This document shows, piece after piece, positions 1-5,071 of a stretch of 5,737 bases of DNA (positions are counted from its first letter, which is position 1; each line of letters starts with the position of its first letter). The DNA lies in assembly GCA_944392525.1 (NCBI GenBank), contig CALXXB010000071.1, forward strand, positions 1-5,737. Reading direction: 5' to 3'. The notes below the pieces were generated by a model. That model did not search any database, was not told the DNA's origin, and saw only the letters and a program-made list of their open reading frames with translations. Origin of the DNA: an uncultured Clostridia bacterium (GTDB lineage: Bacteria > Bacillota_A > Clostridia > TANB77 > CAG-508). The position numbers and the translations under genes were made by a program.

Positions 1-563
1 TTTTTAAATACCTTTTCGAAATAAGGATGAGCTTTTATTGAAATAAAGAATAATACTACTGCTAGGATTGGCATTGTTACTACAAATATCAATGCTAATT
101 TACTATTAATGCTAAATGCCATTACTAATGCAAATATAAGCATTATAGGTGCTCTAACTAAAATTCTTATAATCATTTGGAAAGCCTGTTGTACATTTGT
201 TACATCTGTTGTAAGTCTTGTTACTAAACTTGATGTTGAAAATTTATCTATGTTTGTAAAAGAATAGTTTTGTATATTATAAAACATTCCCTGTCTTAGA
301 TTTTTTGCAAAACCTGCTGATGCTTTTGCTGCATATCTTCCTGATAGCATTCCAAATGTCAATGATAAAAAGGCTGAAACAACTAATATAGCTCCTATTT
401 TAAAAATATAATTCAAGTCACTATTTTGAATACCAACATCTATTATTTTTGCCATTAAATATGGAATTAGAACTTCCAAGATAACTTCAAAAACAACAAA
501 AATAGGTGTTAATATTGTATCTTTTTTATACTGTTTTATATACTTAGCTAATTTTTTTATCAT
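1..563 (-). CDS. ABC exporter, transmembrane domain (N-terminal part; runs off the left edge)
   Basis: The N-terminal 187 residues of an ABC exporter half-transporter (TMD-NBD type) are visible; the nucleotide-binding domain lies outside the window. The protein starts MIKKLAKYIKQYKKD and has hydrophobic segments at about residues 17-42, 52-74 and 130-178. Between them lies a cytoplasmic-loop stretch with SSLVTRLTTDVTNVQQAF (111-128), which matches the conserved SGxLxSRLTxDV motif of the ABC_membrane type-1 domain. The ATG at 563 lies 4 bp after the marR stop, and an AAGGAG-like ribosome site sits inside the last marR codons, so the two genes are co-transcribed and probably translationally coupled. 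Family knowledge: such MarR-ABC operons in Firmicutes usually encode multidrug or antimicrobial-peptide exporters, often as two half-transporters forming a heterodimer. The substrate, and the presence of a second half-transporter further left, are inference. No frameshift was seen in the visible part. Confidence 0.9.
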   Translation of the reverse strand, partial: MIKKLAKYIKQYKKDTILTPIFVVFEVILEVLIPYLMAKIIDVGIQNSDLNYIFKIGAILVVSAFLSLTFGMLSGRYAAKASAGFAKNLRQGMFYNIQNYSFTNIDKFSTSSLVTRLTTDVTNVQQAFQMIIRILVRAPIMLIFALVMAFSINSKLALIFVVTMPILAVVLFFISIKAHPYFEKVFK

Positions 564-567
564 TTTT

Positions 568-1005
568 TTATCCTCTCCTTTTCTCTAAATTTGTAGACAT
601 CTTTTTTGTCAGTTCTACATATTTTCTTACTTCCTCTTTTGTTAGTCCTTCCATTGCTTGTTTTTCTACTTTTCTAATATTTTTTTCAACTTCTTTTCTT
701 ATTTTTAGTGCTTTTTGAGTCAAAACTATCCTTCTTAGCCTTGCATCATTACCTACTGTTTCTCTTTTTATCAACCCATTTTTCTCCATGTTTTGAAGCA
801 TCCCTGCTATACTTGCCCTTCTTATGTCAAAATTCTTTTCAATGTCTTTTGCAAAAACATCTTTTTTTCTAGACTCATCATAGATAAAACCAATCATCGC
901 AGATTGAACACCTGTTATTCCATATTTTGCAAGCTTAAAATCCATCTCTCTTTTCAATTGTCTTGATAATATGTGTATACCTTTTCCTAGAGTATCATCA
1001 CACAT
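568..1005 (-). CDS. MarR-family transcriptional regulator
   Basis: A 145-residue winged-helix repressor of the MarR family, of normal family length. The N- and C-terminal helices (about 5-25 and 100-140) would form the dimer interface. The helix-turn-helix is at about 50-80, with recognition helix IRRASIAGMLQNME (61-74). The wing at 82-95 carries the family hallmark D-x-R-x-R in NDARLRRIVLT (D87, R89, R91). I chose the ATG at 1005 because a GAGGTGA ribosome site lies about 6 bp upstream; an in-frame GTG at 1014 would fall inside that site. The gene is first in an operon with the ABC exporter downstream. A 28-bp palindrome over its own transcription start implies autorepression, relieved by an unknown ligand that may also be the exporter's substrate. 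Family assignment is firm; ligand and exact targets are inference. Confidence 0.93.
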   Translation of the reverse strand: MCDDTLGKGIHILSRQLKREMDFKLAKYGITGVQSAMIGFIYDESRKKDVFAKDIEKNFDIRRASIAGMLQNMEKNGLIKRETVGNDARLRRIVLTQKALKIRKEVEKNIRKVEKQAMEGLTKEEVRKYVELTKKMSTNLEKRRG

Positions 1006-1024
1006 AAGTTTCACCTCACAAAAT

Positions 1025-1052
1025 AATAATTGTTAGCTACCTAACAATTATT
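1025..1052. promoter_or_regulatory. Probable MarR operator palindrome
   Basis: Perfect 12-bp inverted arms, AATAATTGTTAG (1025-1036) and CTAACAATTATT (1041-1052), are separated by 4 bp (CTAC). On the minus strand the palindrome begins 1 bp downstream of the -10 box and covers the expected transcription start of marR. A repressor bound here would block open-complex formation. Size and placement are typical for a MarR dimer site; that this particular MarR protein binds it is inference from position. Confidence 0.75.
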
Positions 1053-1053
1053 T

Positions 1054-1082
1054 ATTCTAAAACTTTATTTTTTATTTGTCAA
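1054..1082 (-). promoter_or_regulatory. Promoter of the marR-ABC operon
   Basis: A sigma-A-type promoter read on the minus strand: TTGACA (-35, 1082-1077), a 17-bp spacer and TAGAAT (-10, 1059-1054). The expected start is near 1047, inside the palindromic operator. It is near consensus, so expression is probably limited by repression rather than by promoter strength. Confidence 0.8.
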
Positions 1083-1109
1083 GAGAATTTTTCATTTATT
1101 TAAAATTAT

Positions 1110-1137
1110 TTGACTTTTTAGTATTTTCTGTTATAAT
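1110..1137 (+). promoter_or_regulatory. Promoter of the predicted antitoxin RNA
   Basis: Plus-strand sigma-A-type promoter TTGACT (1110-1115), 16-bp spacer, TATAAT (1132-1137). The expected start is around 1144-1146. No open reading frame with a ribosome site follows; instead a terminator comes after about 80 bp, which points to a short non-coding transcript. It is divergent from the marR promoter, with 27 bp between the two -35 boxes. Confidence 0.75.
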
Positions 1138-1143
1138 AATTAT

Positions 1144-1228
1144 AGGAAATGGATAAACCACAAACGTGGTTTGCCAGTTGTATGTTAAAAAAACACATTG
1201 AACCGCCAAGTTACAGATGTGTTTTTTT
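1144..1228 (+). ncRNA. Predicted small antisense RNA, antitoxin of a type I toxin-antitoxin locus
   Basis: An RNA of about 84 nt is predicted between the strong promoter at 1110-1137 and the terminator at 1187-1228. Its 5' half folds into a 7-bp hairpin, AAACCAC (1155-1161), loop AAAC, GTGGTTT (1166-1172); its 3' half is the terminator hairpin. It can meet the toxin mRNA in two places. The terminator is shared, so the two 3' ends are fully complementary. The 5' element AAACCACA (1155-1162) also pairs with TGTGGTTT in the toxin leader (complement of 1382-1389). In the par/fst type I systems, two such contact regions (terminator loop plus repeats in the leader) drive RNA-RNA pairing that blocks toxin translation. 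Existence and role of this RNA are inferred from sequence signals only. Confidence 0.65.
1187..1228. terminator. Shared bidirectional terminator of toxin mRNA and antitoxin RNA
   Basis: Perfect 12-bp arms AAAAAAACACAT (1187-1198) and ATGTGTTTTTTT (1217-1228) enclose an 18-nt apical region that can extend the stem (TG-AAC with GTT-CA, one bulged A) and leaves loop CGCCAA (1204-1209). Seven Ts follow the stem base on either strand, so it works as an intrinsic terminator in both directions. The minus-strand loop reads UUGGCG, exactly complementary to the plus-strand loop, and contains a YUNR (U-turn type) sequence. Confidence 0.85.
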
Positions 1229-1233
1229 ATTGG

Positions 1234-1350
1234 TTATTTTTGTTTGCTTATTATTATGACTAATATTATAGCCAAGGCAAACGATATGATAGTTACTGAT
1301 ACTAAACCAGTAAAAAGTAATTTAATTATTGAAAATAACATTTCTACCAT
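1234..1350 (-). CDS. Small hydrophobic membrane peptide, putative type I toxin
   Basis: A 38-residue peptide beginning MVEMLFSIIKLLFTG and ending IIISKQK. Residues 4-34 are almost wholly hydrophobic apart from one lysine (K10), giving a single membrane-spanning helix, followed by the polar, basic tail SKQK. This is the usual build of Fst/TxpA/BsrG-like and clostridial type I toxins, which damage or depolarise the membrane when overproduced. The ATG at 1350 is preceded by a very strong site, AGGAGGTGA, with 8 bp between AGGAGG and ATG. The gene has its own promoter (1417-1445), ends at the shared terminator and faces a convergent small RNA. I cannot assign it to a named toxin family by sequence alone. 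Alternatives are a small regulatory membrane protein or a holin-like peptide, but the convergent RNA favours a toxin-antitoxin module. Confidence 0.72.
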   Translation of the reverse strand: MVEMLFSIIKLLFTGLVSVTIISFALAIILVIIISKQK

Positions 1351-1358
1351 ACGCCTCA

Positions 1359-1380
1359 CCTCCTCTTCTTATGTAGGAGG
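1359..1380 (-). promoter_or_regulatory. Shine-Dalgarno-sequestering hairpin in the toxin leader
   Basis: In the minus-strand mRNA, CCUCCU (1380-1375) can pair perfectly with the Shine-Dalgarno AGGAGG (1364-1359) across a 10-nt loop. An alternative, wider pairing joins GCCUC with GAGGC just before the start codon. Either fold hides the ribosome site of the small peptide. Built-in sequestration of this kind is common in type I toxin mRNAs, which would otherwise be translated before the antisense RNA can act. Confidence 0.65.
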
Positions 1381-1416
1381 CAAACCACATCTGCTTATCT
1401 CATTTCCTATTTTTAT

Positions 1417-1445
1417 AGTATATTATGTTTCTTCTCTAAAAACAA
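1417..1445 (-). promoter_or_regulatory. Promoter of the small toxin gene
   Basis: Minus-strand TTGTTT (-35, 1445-1440), 17-bp spacer, TATACT (-10, 1422-1417). The expected start is near 1409, giving a leader of about 58 nt and a transcript of about 220 nt ending at the shared terminator. No convincing terminator separates it from the alanine racemase gene upstream, so some read-through from that operon is possible. Confidence 0.65.
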
Positions 1446-1481
1446 GCGAACATGTAAATTTTTATTTATAAATTCATTATT

Positions 1482-2579
1482 TTAATTTTCAATAAATTTT
1501 CTTGGAACTCTTTTCCCTATTGTACTTAATATTTCATAATTAATTGTATCACATTTTTTTGCTATCTCTTCTAAAGTAATATTTTTATTATCCCATATAT
1601 ATACGTCATCACCAATATTAACATTTTCTAAATCAGTTACATCTACCATAAAACTATCCATACATATACTTCCTACAATAGGAGCTTTTTGGTTATTTAT
1701 TATTACTTCTCCTACATTTGATAGAACTCTTCTAAGCCCATCTGCATAACCAATTGGTACAGTTGCAATTTTAGACTTTCTCTTAGTTATATATCTTCTC
1801 CCATAACTAATGCTAGTATTTTCTTCTACTTCTTTTAAAAATGTTATTTTTGATTTTAATGTTGCCACAGGTTTTAAATCTATTTTTTCTTTTATACCAT
1901 TTCCTGATTCATAACCATACATTATTATTCCAGGTCTTACTAAATTATGCTGATATTCTTTAAAATTAATAATTCCATTTGAAGCTAAGCTATGCACATA
2001 TTTTATATCAAAATTTTCTTTTACCTTTTCTACACCCTTTTCAAACTTTTCTAATTGTATCCTTGTATATTCAAAATCTTCATCTGCTGAAGATAAATGT
2101 GTATATACTCCTTCTACTTTGATATTTGAATTTTCTTTTATTTTTTCTATAAAACTATCTAGATTTTCTAAATCTACTCCTGTTCTTCCCATTCCTGTTT
2201 CTATTTCTATATGAACACGCAATTTAGAATTTTTCTTTTTAGCTTCTTCTAAAAATTCATTAGAACATAAACCAACACTTAAATCATTTTCTATTATTTT
2301 ATCTATTTCTGTAATACATGGCTGATTAAGAATAAATATATCTTTTTTATAACCTATTTTTCTTAGTTCAACTCCTTCGTCTACAATTGCTACTGCTACT
2401 ATATCAAAATCATTTATAATATCTAGCCTTTTATTTATATAAGTGCCATATCCTTCTGCTTTTATTACTGGCATAAGTACTGTCTCTGGTTTTAAAAACT
2501 TTTTAATTTGTTCTATATTATATTTAAAATTATCTAAATTAACCTCTAAAACAGTAGGTCTTGTTATATTATCTATCAT
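1482..2579 (-). CDS. alr: Alanine racemase (PLP-dependent)
   Basis: Interconverts L- and D-alanine in the cytoplasm, supplying D-Ala for peptidoglycan. The protein has 365 residues, normal for the family. An N-terminal PLP-binding TIM barrel is followed by a C-terminal beta domain. RPTVLEVNLDNF (7-18) is the family's start. The Schiff-base lysine is K40 in VIKAEGYG. GMGRTGV, YTHLSSADE and RPGIIMYGY are the barrel motifs. The second catalytic base is Y259 in ISYGRRY, and SICMDSFMVDV (304-314) belongs to the C-terminal domain. I chose the ATG at 2579 because AAGGAG lies 6 bp upstream and the protein then begins like other racemases; the longer reading to 2633 lies inside the preceding gene and has no family match. 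It overlaps that gene by 11 bp (ATGATAGATAA), suggesting translational coupling. Oddity: KAEGYGTY replaces the usual KANAYGHG, so the enzyme is somewhat divergent and might racemise another amino acid such as serine. Confidence 0.9.
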   Translation of the reverse strand: MIDNITRPTVLEVNLDNFKYNIEQIKKFLKPETVLMPVIKAEGYGTYINKRLDIINDFDIVAVAIVDEGVELRKIGYKKDIFILNQPCITEIDKIIENDLSVGLCSNEFLEEAKKKNSKLRVHIEIETGMGRTGVDLENLDSFIEKIKENSNIKVEGVYTHLSSADEDFEYTRIQLEKFEKGVEKVKENFDIKYVHSLASNGIINFKEYQHNLVRPGIIMYGYESGNGIKEKIDLKPVATLKSKITFLKEVEENTSISYGRRYITKRKSKIATVPIGYADGLRRVLSNVGEVIINNQKAPIVGSICMDSFMVDVTDLENVNIGDDVYIWDNKNITLEEIAKKCDTINYEILSTIGKRVPRKFIEN

Positions 2580-3786
2580 ATAAATCTCCTTCGATATTAT
2601 TACCTTTTCCATCTTGTTTTTCACTCTCACCAATTACTACTGCTGAAGGCTCTGTATTACTTATATATTTTCTACTTTGTTCATCTATTTCTATATCAAA
2701 ATCTTTTTCATCTATTAATACTTGTGCAACTATTTTATCATTGCTACAAACATAAATTATCCCTTCATTTGATTTTTTCAACTGATATGTATGATTATGA
2801 TATTCAAAAGTATTTTGTTTCTCTTTTATTGCTTGAACTACACTTTCTTCAAAATTCTTAGCACCTTCAATTGGAATCATAATAGTCCCATGCCATTCCG
2901 TGTCATGTTCCTTTTTTACTGCAAATGCAGCTTCTGGAGAATTCGCAAGACATTCACCCCAACTTTCAAACCTTTTAGTTGGGTTACGAGCATCTTTTTC
3001 TAAAAAAATTCCATCATCTGTTCTTTTTATAAAATGATGTCCGTTTTTTGAACATCTATATAGGACTAAATATTCATCTTCTTTTAATTCAGTATTTTCA
3101 AGTAGTCTCACAAAAGGAAATAACTCTAATATACTTGAAACATTTTTTTCAAAATTATTTTCATCATTTTCCTCTGGAAATATACAAGTCTCAACTTCAA
3201 GTGCATATCCACCACAATTTAAACGCCAATTAAACTCTTCTTCAACTCTATCTGATATCATTTTAGAAAGTCCATCTTCTTCAAATATTTCCCCACTAAT
3301 TAAAGATTTTACATGTAAATAGTTTTTAACTATCCTATCTTTATGATTTAATTTTTCCTCTATTATTCCGTCAAAGTCTGTTAAATCTGGTATATCCATT
3401 CTTTCTACTAATAGTCTTCTGATCAAAACTTCTATAATTGCTTCTATATATCTACTTTCATAAGGATATGATGCTCTTCCAATTTGAGTTTCATATTCTA
3501 TATATTCTTTTTCATTTTGAGTAAGTTGAATTTTTCTTTTCAAATCCATTAAAGAATCTACTGTTATATCTTTATCATAAAAATGTAATTGCTTATTTTC
3601 ATCGTTTATTGTACTATTGTATAAATTAATAAATGCTCTTATTGAAGATAGTTTATAATTAATTTCATTTTCAATGTCATCTTCTTTTAATTGATCAAAC
3701 CACTCCCAATCTTTTTGAAAATCTTCTTCAATTTGTCCTATAATTTTCTTTTGAATTTTATTTTTAAACTTTTTCTCAAATTCCAT
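2569..3786 (-). CDS. Unrecognised 405-residue protein, possible cysteine-peptidase-like domain
   Basis: I do not recognise the family with confidence. The product is cytoplasmic by appearance: no signal peptide or membrane segment, and very rich in Glu, Asp and Lys. The N-terminal 180 residues look alpha-helical. A middle region has NCGGYALEVE (190-199), then YLVLYRCSKNGHHFIKR (239-255) and DGIFLEKDARNPTKRFESWG (258-277). The order Cys191, His250/251, Asp265/Asn268 is compatible with a papain-like or NlpC/P60-like catalytic arrangement, and NC-x-x-YAL followed by HF-x-x-R is a pattern I associate with such folds; this is inference from motifs only. The C-terminal part (about 325-370) looks like small beta-hairpins, and the tail is polar. 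The ATG at 3786 has AAAGGA 7 bp upstream. It is first in a two-gene operon with alr, whose ribosome site lies inside its last codons. Confidence 0.8.
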   Translation of the reverse strand: MEFEKKFKNKIQKKIIGQIEEDFQKDWEWFDQLKEDDIENEINYKLSSIRAFINLYNSTINDENKQLHFYDKDITVDSLMDLKRKIQLTQNEKEYIEYETQIGRASYPYESRYIEAIIEVLIRRLLVERMDIPDLTDFDGIIEEKLNHKDRIVKNYLHVKSLISGEIFEEDGLSKMISDRVEEEFNWRLNCGGYALEVETCIFPEENDENNFEKNVSSILELFPFVRLLENTELKEDEYLVLYRCSKNGHHFIKRTDDGIFLEKDARNPTKRFESWGECLANSPEAAFAVKKEHDTEWHGTIMIPIEGAKNFEESVVQAIKEKQNTFEYHNHTYQLKKSNEGIIYVCSNDKIVAQVLIDEKDFDIEIDEQSRKYISNTEPSAVVIGESEKQDGKGNNIEGDLYDR

Positions 3787-3812
3787 TTTTTTATCCTTTC
3801 ATGATATACTTT

Positions 3813-3838
3813 ATAATAAAATTTTATAATAAAATTTT
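3813..3838. repeat. 13-bp perfect tandem duplication in the promoter region
   Basis: ATAATAAAATTTT occurs twice back to back (3813-3825 and 3826-3838). The unit contains a -10-like TAAAAT on the minus strand, so the duplication places two -10-like boxes 13 bp apart. It probably arose by replication slippage and could affect expression of the downstream operon. Confidence 0.7.
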
Positions 3839-3849
3839 ATATATTTCAA
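3821..3849 (-). promoter_or_regulatory. Likely promoter of the 405-residue protein and alr
   Basis: Minus-strand TTGAAA (-35, 3849-3844), 17-bp spacer, TAAAAT (-10, 3826-3821), with the expected start near 3814, about 28 bp before the ATG. The region is so AT-rich that alternative -10 boxes exist, including an equivalent one in the second copy of the 13-bp repeat that overlaps this promoter. Confidence 0.5.
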
Positions 3850-3895
3850 GGAATATTACATTTTATAAAATAATTAATTCTTTTTAAATAAAATA

Positions 3896-3935
3896 AACCC
3901 TCCTTATTAAACTTTTTTGTCTAATAATTTGGGTT
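3896..3935 (-). terminator. Imperfect terminator hairpin after the GGGtGRT gene
   Basis: On the minus strand AACCC (3935-3931) pairs with GGGTT (3900-3896), and TTATTAGAC (3927-3919) pairs with GTTTAATAA (3912-3904; one G-U). A 3-by-3 internal loop separates the two helices and the apical loop is AAAAAA. The tract after the stem is TATTTTATTT rather than a pure U run, so termination may be partial. It lies 44 bp past the stop codon and upstream of the next operon's promoter, as expected for an operon end. Confidence 0.6.
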
Positions 3936-3978
3936 CACTTCAAATAGACTTCTTTATTACTTTATATAAATAATTAAA

Positions 3979-4980
3979 TTATTTCATAGCTTCTTCTACT
4001 GCAACAGCTACTGCAACTGATGCTCCAACCATTGGATTATTACCCATTCCGATTAATCCCATCATTTCAACGTGTGCTGGTACTGAAGAACTTCCTGCGA
4101 ATTGTGCATCTGAGTGCATTCTTCCCATTGTATCTGTCATACCATATGATGCAGGACCTGCTGCCATATTATCTGGGTGTAATGTTCTTCCTGTTCCTCC
4201 ACCTGAAGCAACTGAGAAGTATTTCTTACCTGCTTCTATTCTTTCTTTCTTGTATGTACCTGCAACTGGATGTTGGAATCTTGTTGGGTTTGTTGAGTTT
4301 CCTGTAATTGAAACATCAACATCTTCAAGCCACATGATTGCTACACCTTCTCTTACATCATTTGCTCCATAGCATCTAACTTCTGATCTTTCTCCATCTG
4401 AATATTTTATTTCTTCTACTACTTTTACTTTTCCTGTAAAGTAATCAAAATCTGTTTTTACATATGTAAATCCATTTATTCTTGAAATTACTTGTGCAGC
4501 ATCTTTACCAAGTCCATTTAAGATAACTCTTAAAGGTGTTTTTCTTACTTTATTTGCGGATTTTGCAATTCCTATTGCACCTTCAGCTGCTGCAAAACTT
4601 TCATGTCCTGCTAAAAATGCAAAACATTTTGTATCTTCTGATAATAACATAGATGCTAAATTTCCATGTCCAAGTCCTACTTTTCTGTCATCTGCAACAG
4701 AACCTGGTATACAGAATGCTTGTAATCCTTCTCCAATTGCTTTTGCTGCATCTGCTGCTTTTGTGCATCCTTTTTTAATTGCTATTGCAGCTCCTAAAGT
4801 ATAAGCCCAAGCTGCATTTTCAAAACAAATTGGTTGAACTCCTTTTACTATTTCGTATGGATTGAAACCTTTATCTGTACATATTTTTAAAGCATCCTCA
4901 AAATCTTTTATTCCGTATTTTTCCATAACTGGTTTTATTTGGTCTATTCTTCTTTCATAACTTTCAAATGTTACTGCCAT
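3979..4980 (-). CDS. GGGtGRT family protein
   Basis: A 333-residue protein that I recognise as the GGGtGRT family, named for the motif seen here as GGGTGRT (260-266) in SVASGGGTGRTLHPDNMAAG. Other strongly conserved blocks are QPICFENAAWAYTLGAA (49-65), GLGHGNLASMLL (102-113), FAFLAGHESFAAAEGAIG (120-137), ILNGLGKDAAQ (153-163), SITGNSTNPTRFQHPVAGTY (224-243) and PAHVEMMGLIGMGNNPMVGA (301-320). It contains six cysteines (34, 52, 72, 90, 119, 203) and no signal peptide. Length and start are normal; the ATG at 4980 is preceded by AGGAGG with a 7-bp gap. It follows a NifU-like scaffold gene in one operon, an association I recall from other anaerobes, so a role linked to an iron-sulfur cluster is a fair guess. 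To my knowledge the biochemical function is not established. The glycine-rich motif could bind a nucleotide or phosphate, but that is speculation. Confidence 0.9.
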   Translation of the reverse strand: MAVTFESYERRIDQIKPVMEKYGIKDFEDALKICTDKGFNPYEIVKGVQPICFENAAWAYTLGAAIAIKKGCTKAADAAKAIGEGLQAFCIPGSVADDRKVGLGHGNLASMLLSEDTKCFAFLAGHESFAAAEGAIGIAKSANKVRKTPLRVILNGLGKDAAQVISRINGFTYVKTDFDYFTGKVKVVEEIKYSDGERSEVRCYGANDVREGVAIMWLEDVDVSITGNSTNPTRFQHPVAGTYKKERIEAGKKYFSVASGGGTGRTLHPDNMAAGPASYGMTDTMGRMHSDAQFAGSSSVPAHVEMMGLIGMGNNPMVGASVAVAVAVEEAMK

Positions 4981-4994
4981 TTTATTTCCTCCTA
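4974..4994 (-). promoter_or_regulatory. Strong ribosome binding site of the GGGtGRT gene
   Basis: AATAGGAGGAAATAAAATG on the minus strand: consensus AGGAGG (4993-4988), 7 bp, ATG (4980-4978). It fixes the start and allows independent translation despite the 91-bp spacer that holds a stable hairpin. Confidence 0.8.
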
Positions 4995-5016
4995 TTATTA
5001 GATATTATTTTATTTT

Positions 5017-5067
5017 CCAAGATGTGTCCCAGATTGTCGGAAAACCGACAAAAGGAAACGTCCCCAA
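5017..5067. repeat. REP-like palindromic intergenic element
   Basis: A GC-richer patch sits in the AT-rich spacer between the two operon genes. Its core is a perfect 7-bp hairpin, TTGTCGG (5034-5040), loop AAAA, CCGACAA (5045-5051). It is flanked by GTGTCCC (5024-5030) and CGTCCCC (5059-5065). The combination of a GACAA stem, AAAGGAAACGTCCCC and the neighbouring CCAA/TTGG ends resembles short repeats that I associate with REP-associated Y1 transposases in Clostridia-type genomes. There is no T run after the stem on either strand, so it is not an ordinary terminator. It starts right after the stop codon of the scaffold gene and may change transcript stability or the ratio of the two proteins. 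Only one copy is in the window, so repetitiveness is inferred. Confidence 0.5.
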
Positions 5068-5071
5068 TTGT

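Larger units (their letters stand above)
1143..1409. repeat. Inverted leader repeats bracketing the toxin-antitoxin locus
   Basis: The first approximately 33 nt of the two convergent transcripts are near-copies. The plus-strand RNA has TAGGAAATG (1143-1151), then GATAA, then GTGGTTTGCC (1166-1175). The minus-strand mRNA has the same TAGGAAATG (complement of 1401-1409), GATAA and GTGGTTTGCC (complement of 1379-1388). In the DNA these form an inverted repeat around the locus. Because the plus RNA also carries AAACCACA, that part is additionally a direct repeat (1155-1162 and 1382-1389) and so can pair in trans. Confidence 0.7.

Noticed and set aside
1006..1014. GTG start at 1014 for the MarR protein
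   Set aside because: This GTG is part of the GAGGTGA ribosome site that serves the ATG at 1005.
1143..1409. Insertion-sequence ends or a CRISPR array for the inverted repeats
   Set aside because: There is no transposase, no target-site duplication and no repeat-spacer periodicity; the repeats coincide with the leaders of two convergent transcripts.
1447..1460. LexA-type box (CGAAC-N4-GTTCG) upstream of the toxin promoter
   Set aside because: Only the CGAAC half is present; the second half reads AAATT, so SOS control is not supported.
1217..1471. Plus-strand reading frame of 84 codons across the toxin locus
   Set aside because: It begins inside the terminator stem, has no ribosome site, and lies antisense to the small peptide gene and its promoter.
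2580..2633. Upstream start giving an 18-residue longer alanine racemase
   Set aside because: The extra residues lie within the coding sequence of the preceding gene, do not resemble a racemase N terminus, and a good ribosome site fits the ATG at 2579.
3880..3940. T-box or other riboswitch suggested by the GGGTT-containing structured spacer
   Set aside because: No specifier loop, AG bulge or T-box consensus; the fold is simply a two-part hairpin after a stop codon and fits a terminator.
4020..4307. Plus-strand open frames inside the GGGtGRT gene and other genes (for example 2561-2755, 2791-3003, 3048-3233, 4968-5198)
   Set aside because: They are antisense shadows of strongly supported minus-strand genes, with leucine/phenylalanine-rich translations typical of reverse-read AT-rich coding DNA.
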